This document shows positions 61,826 through 64,000 of a stretch of 64,000 nucleotides of DNA, piece after piece. Under the pieces are notes generated by a model. It searched no databases, was not told the origin of the DNA, and saw nothing but the letters and a program-made list of their open reading frames with translations. The stretch spans positions 3,486,501 through 3,550,500 of the forward strand of contig NZ_CP030028.1 in NCBI RefSeq assembly GCF_003586445.1, in the 5' to 3' direction. The position numbers were made by a program, and so were the translations under genes. Origin of the DNA: Bacillus sp. Y1 (lineage in GTDB: Bacteria > Bacillota > Bacilli > Bacillales > Cytobacillaceae). How positions within the stretch are numbered: position 1 is the first letter of the stretch; every line of letters begins with the position of its first letter.

Positions 61826-62665
61826 TTGAAAATTGGAGTTATTGGTACAGGGAATATGGGGAGGATATTAATTGAGGCACTTATTGACGGAAAAGCCATT
61901 TCCCCTTCTTTTATGAATGTGACAAATCGAACGCTTAGTAAAGCAATGAATATAAAAGCAGTGTATAATGACATCGCCGTACTTTCTGATGCTAAAAGGG
62001 TAGCAAGAGTATCAGATGTCATTTTCTTATGCATAAAACCAAAAGACATCCAAACGGTATTAATGGAAATTAAACCATTTTTACTCCCAGAGAAATGTGT
62101 TGTTTCCATCACTAGTCCTATTAGTGTTAATCAAATTGAATCAGTGGTAGACTGTTCGGTGGCGAGAGCTATACCAAGTATTACCAATCGAGCACTAGCT
62201 GGTGTATCTCTACTAACGTTTGGGGATAGCTGTACAGGGGAATGGAAGGATAAGCTACTTCAGCTGTTTGAAGCAATTTCCACACCGGTCTCCATTAACG
62301 AAGATATTACAAGAGTAGGCTCAGATATCGTTAGTTGTGGACCAGCATTTTTCAGTTACTTAACGCAAAGATTTATTAATGCAGCAGTAGCAGAAACAAA
62401 AATAGATGAAGCAACTGCAACGACACTTGCTAGTGAAATGTTAATAGGGCTTGGGGAATTGCTTCGAAAAGGATTTTATACACTTCCAACCCTACAGCAA
62501 AAAGTTTGTGTTAAGGGCGGAGTAACGTGGGAAGGAATTAAAGTATTGGATGCAGAGCTTGGAGATGTATTTGAGCACTTATTTCAAGCAACTCATACAA
62601 AATTCGAAGAAGATCTAATTGAATCACAAAAACAGTTCCCTTTAAATAATTCTCTAAAGAAATAA
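61826..62665 (+). CDS. comER: ComER, pyrroline-5-carboxylate reductase family protein
   Basis: 279 residues from the TTG at 61826, right after AAGGAGGGAAG; B. subtilis ComER is similar in length. NAD(P)-binding motif IGVIGTGNMGRIL, VIFLCIKPKDI and the C-terminal SCGPAFFSYL helix of the ProC family. Divergent from comEA. Linked to sporulation/biofilm control in Bacillus; not a proven P5C reductase. Confidence 0.9.
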   Translation: MKIGVIGTGNMGRILIEALIDGKAISPSFMNVTNRTLSKAMNIKAVYNDIAVLSDAKRVARVSDVIFLCIKPKDIQTVLMEIKPFLLPEKCVVSITSPISVNQIESVVDCSVARAIPSITNRALAGVSLLTFGDSCTGEWKDKLLQLFEAISTPVSINEDITRVGSDIVSCGPAFFSYLTQRFINAAVAETKIDEATATTLASEMLIGLGELLRKGFYTLPTLQQKVCVKGGVTWEGIKVLDAELGDVFEHLFQATHTKFEEDLIESQKQFPLNNSLKK

Positions 62666-62686
62666 TGATTCCTGCAATAATATAAA

Positions 62687-62717
62687 AAAAAGGCTGATTA
62701 TTTTCAATCAGCCTTTT
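62687..62717. terminator. Bidirectional terminator between comER and yqeM
   Basis: Stem AAAAGGCTGATT/AATCAGCCTTTT with T-rich flanks, between convergent genes. Confidence 0.92.
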
Positions 62718-62719
62718 TC

Positions 62720-63466
62720 TCATGCCTGCTTTTTAGCGATAAAAAAGATTCTTTCTGCCTCGGAAGATAAATCGTCCATAAAATCAGAGAAGATATCTGT
62801 TACATATAAGCCACTTGCTTCTAACCAATTTTTATACACTTCTATCGGGAATGTTCTTTGACTATGAAACTCATCATAACGGTCATATTTCCCGCTTTCA
62901 TCATCCTGGACAAAAAATGTAAGCTCATGTTCAATACTAAGAGGATAGTCTCCTTGAAAACAATTCCAAATATAGCAAATATCCTCCTCATCATGGGTAA
63001 ACGTTTGATTCATAAATATATTCATGATTTTATGAACAGAGTGGACATCAAATATAAAAAATCCATCCTCATCAAGTAAGTCATAAATTTTTGCAAACGT
63101 TTCAATAACTTCTTCTTCCGTCTGTAGGTAATTTAAGGAATCACAAAATATCCCAATCACATCGAAACTCTCATATAAGTCGAGTTCAACCATATTTTGT
63201 TGATAAAAAGGAAGCTTTAGCCCGTTAGTCGATGCTTTCATCTGCGCTACTGTAAGCATGTCCGCTGATAAATCGACACCTGTCACTTCGAATCCAGCTT
63301 TCGCAAAGCGTACAGATAACTCACCTGTACCACAGGCTAAATCTAATAGTTTTTTTCCCTTACACTCGTACTTGCTCCATTTTTCCGTTACGATAGAAAC
63401 CCATTCATCATACGGTACATCCTTCATTAATTCATCATAAAGGTAGGCAAATTTCCCATACGTCAT
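62720..63466 (-). CDS. yqeM: SAM-dependent methyltransferase YqeM
   Basis: 248 residues. Class I motif LLDLACGTGELSVRFAKAGFEVTGVDLS and FDVIGIFCDSLNYL; start MTYGKFAYLYDELM. Same place as B. subtilis yqeM, after rsfS with ATGA overlap. Substrate unknown. Confidence 0.88.
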   Translation of the reverse strand: MTYGKFAYLYDELMKDVPYDEWVSIVTEKWSKYECKGKKLLDLACGTGELSVRFAKAGFEVTGVDLSADMLTVAQMKASTNGLKLPFYQQNMVELDLYESFDVIGIFCDSLNYLQTEEEVIETFAKIYDLLDEDGFFIFDVHSVHKIMNIFMNQTFTHDEEDICYIWNCFQGDYPLSIEHELTFFVQDDESGKYDRYDEFHSQRTFPIEVYKNWLEASGLYVTDIFSDFMDDLSSEAERIFFIAKKQA

Positions 63467-63819
63467 TGAGTGAGAACACTTTCCATATTTTCTATTGGTG
63501 CATCACCCCATAATCGCTCGAGGTTATAGTAACTTCTTTCGTCTTTATGGAATATATGAGCCACCACATCCCCTAAATCAAGAAGGATCCATCTAGCCTC
63601 GTCGAAGCCTTCCATTCTCTTTACGATATAGCCATTTTCCATTGCCTTTTCCTTCATTTCTCTGGCAATCGCTTGAACCTGCTTATCAGAGTTTCCGTGA
63701 CAAATAATAAAGTAATCAGAGATTAGTGAAATGCCGTGCATATTTAATACAACAATATCCTCTGCGCGCTTATCATCAGCAGCCTTTACTGATGTTTCTA
63801 ATAATTGACGATTGGTCAT
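63463..63819 (-). CDS. rsfS: Ribosomal silencing factor RsfS
   Basis: 118 residues. VLNMHGISLISDYFIICHGNSDKQVQAIA and RWILLDLGDVVAHIFHKDERSYYNLERLW are diagnostic. Binds L14 and blocks subunit joining in starvation. Preceded by AAGGAGGAC, which is the end of yqeK. Confidence 0.97.
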   Translation of the reverse strand: MTNRQLLETSVKAADDKRAEDIVVLNMHGISLISDYFIICHGNSDKQVQAIAREMKEKAMENGYIVKRMEGFDEARWILLDLGDVVAHIFHKDERSYYNLERLWGDAPIENMESVLTQ

Positions 63820-63823
63820 CCAA

Positions 63824-64000
63824 TCAGTCCTCCTTTAAATGAATGAAATAGTTATACGTTTGGAGCGTTAACGGAAAAACTGCTCGTTTCTTTTTTATTA
63901 AGAAAATGATTGAATTTTGAATGGAAAGTAACAATGCTTCATTCAAATTCTTATCCGCTACCTCTCTGACCTCATCGACACCTGGAAATTGCCTTCCTGG
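63824..64000 (-). CDS. yqeK: YqeK, HD-domain hydrolase (partial, C-terminus only)
   Basis: 58 C-terminal residues, running off the right edge: starts PGRQFPGVDEVREVADKN and ends YFIHLKED-stop. The pattern (PGVDEVRE, NEALLLSIQNSIIFLI, FPLTLQTYNYF) fits the C-terminal end of YqeK, which precedes rsfS in B. subtilis. YqeK proteins hydrolyse diadenosine tetraphosphate; the HD motif itself is outside the window. Confidence 0.85.
   Translation of the reverse strand, partial: PGRQFPGVDEVREVADKNLNEALLLSIQNSIIFLIKKKRAVFPLTLQTYNYFIHLKED

Overview
The window is a low-GC Firmicutes chromosome segment, clearly from a spore-forming member of the Bacillaceae. Gene content and order follow the Bacillus subtilis yqgE-sodA to comE-yqeK region almost gene for gene: ispG, zur, nfo, cshB, ispH, cccA, dnaG-sigA, ppsR-ccpN, glyQS, recO, era, cdd, pgpH, phoH, yqfD/yqfC, floA, rpsU, the hrcA-grpE-dnaK-dnaJ heat-shock operon, lepA, spoIIP, gpr, rpsT, holA, comEC/EB/EA, comER, yqeM, rsfS. 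Sporulation genes (spoIIP, gpr, yqfC, yqfD), competence genes (comEA/EB/EC), AGGAGG-type ribosome binding sites and a glycyl T-box agree with this. Species cannot be fixed from the window; symbols are by recognised homology to B. subtilis.

Layout. 1-7.9 kb: MFS transporter (cut by the window edge), sodA, a C-terminal-cysteine Fnr-type regulator, a DUF456 protein, a Na/Pi cotransporter with PhoU tail, a DUF1189 protein, yqfZ, ispG, yqfX. 8-16 kb: a znuC-znuB-zur zinc operon behind a sigma-A promoter and Zur box, then yqfT, nfo, cshB, yqfQ, ispH, yqfO. 16-24.8 kb: trmK, cccA, an acyl-CoA dehydrogenase and a membrane protein not expected here from B. subtilis, sigA, dnaG (frame broken), yqxD, ppsR, ccpN. 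24.9-31.6 kb: glyQS with T-box, recO, yqzL, era, cdd, dgkA, ybeY. 31.6-41 kb: pgpH, phoH, yqfD, yqfC, yqfB, floA, yqeZ (SigW-type promoter), yqeY, rpsU, yqeW. 41-53 kb: deoC, then mtaB-rsmE-prmA-dnaJ-dnaK-grpE-hrcA (CIRCE), hemW, lepA. 53-64 kb: two tandem structured repeats, yqxA, spoIIP, gpr (frame broken), rpsT, holA, yqzM, comEC/EB/EA, comER, yqeM, rsfS and the 3' end of yqeK.

Most genes lie on the minus strand in tightly packed operons with ATGA or GTGA overlaps, and most operon ends carry good intrinsic terminators. I found no phage, IS element, CRISPR array, tRNA or rRNA gene. I see no new multi-gene system here: this is conserved core chromosome. The observations most worth checking are (1) dnaG and gpr, each broken by what looks like one missing base in a C or G homopolymer, (2) a tandem pair of about 117-bp elements whose stems differ by compensatory changes, (3) yqxD, whose conserved N-terminus can only be reached from an ATT start, (4) a terminator-like hairpin whose 3' arm holds the yqfC ribosome binding site, and (5) the Zur operator and SigW-type promoter, both readable directly from the sequence.
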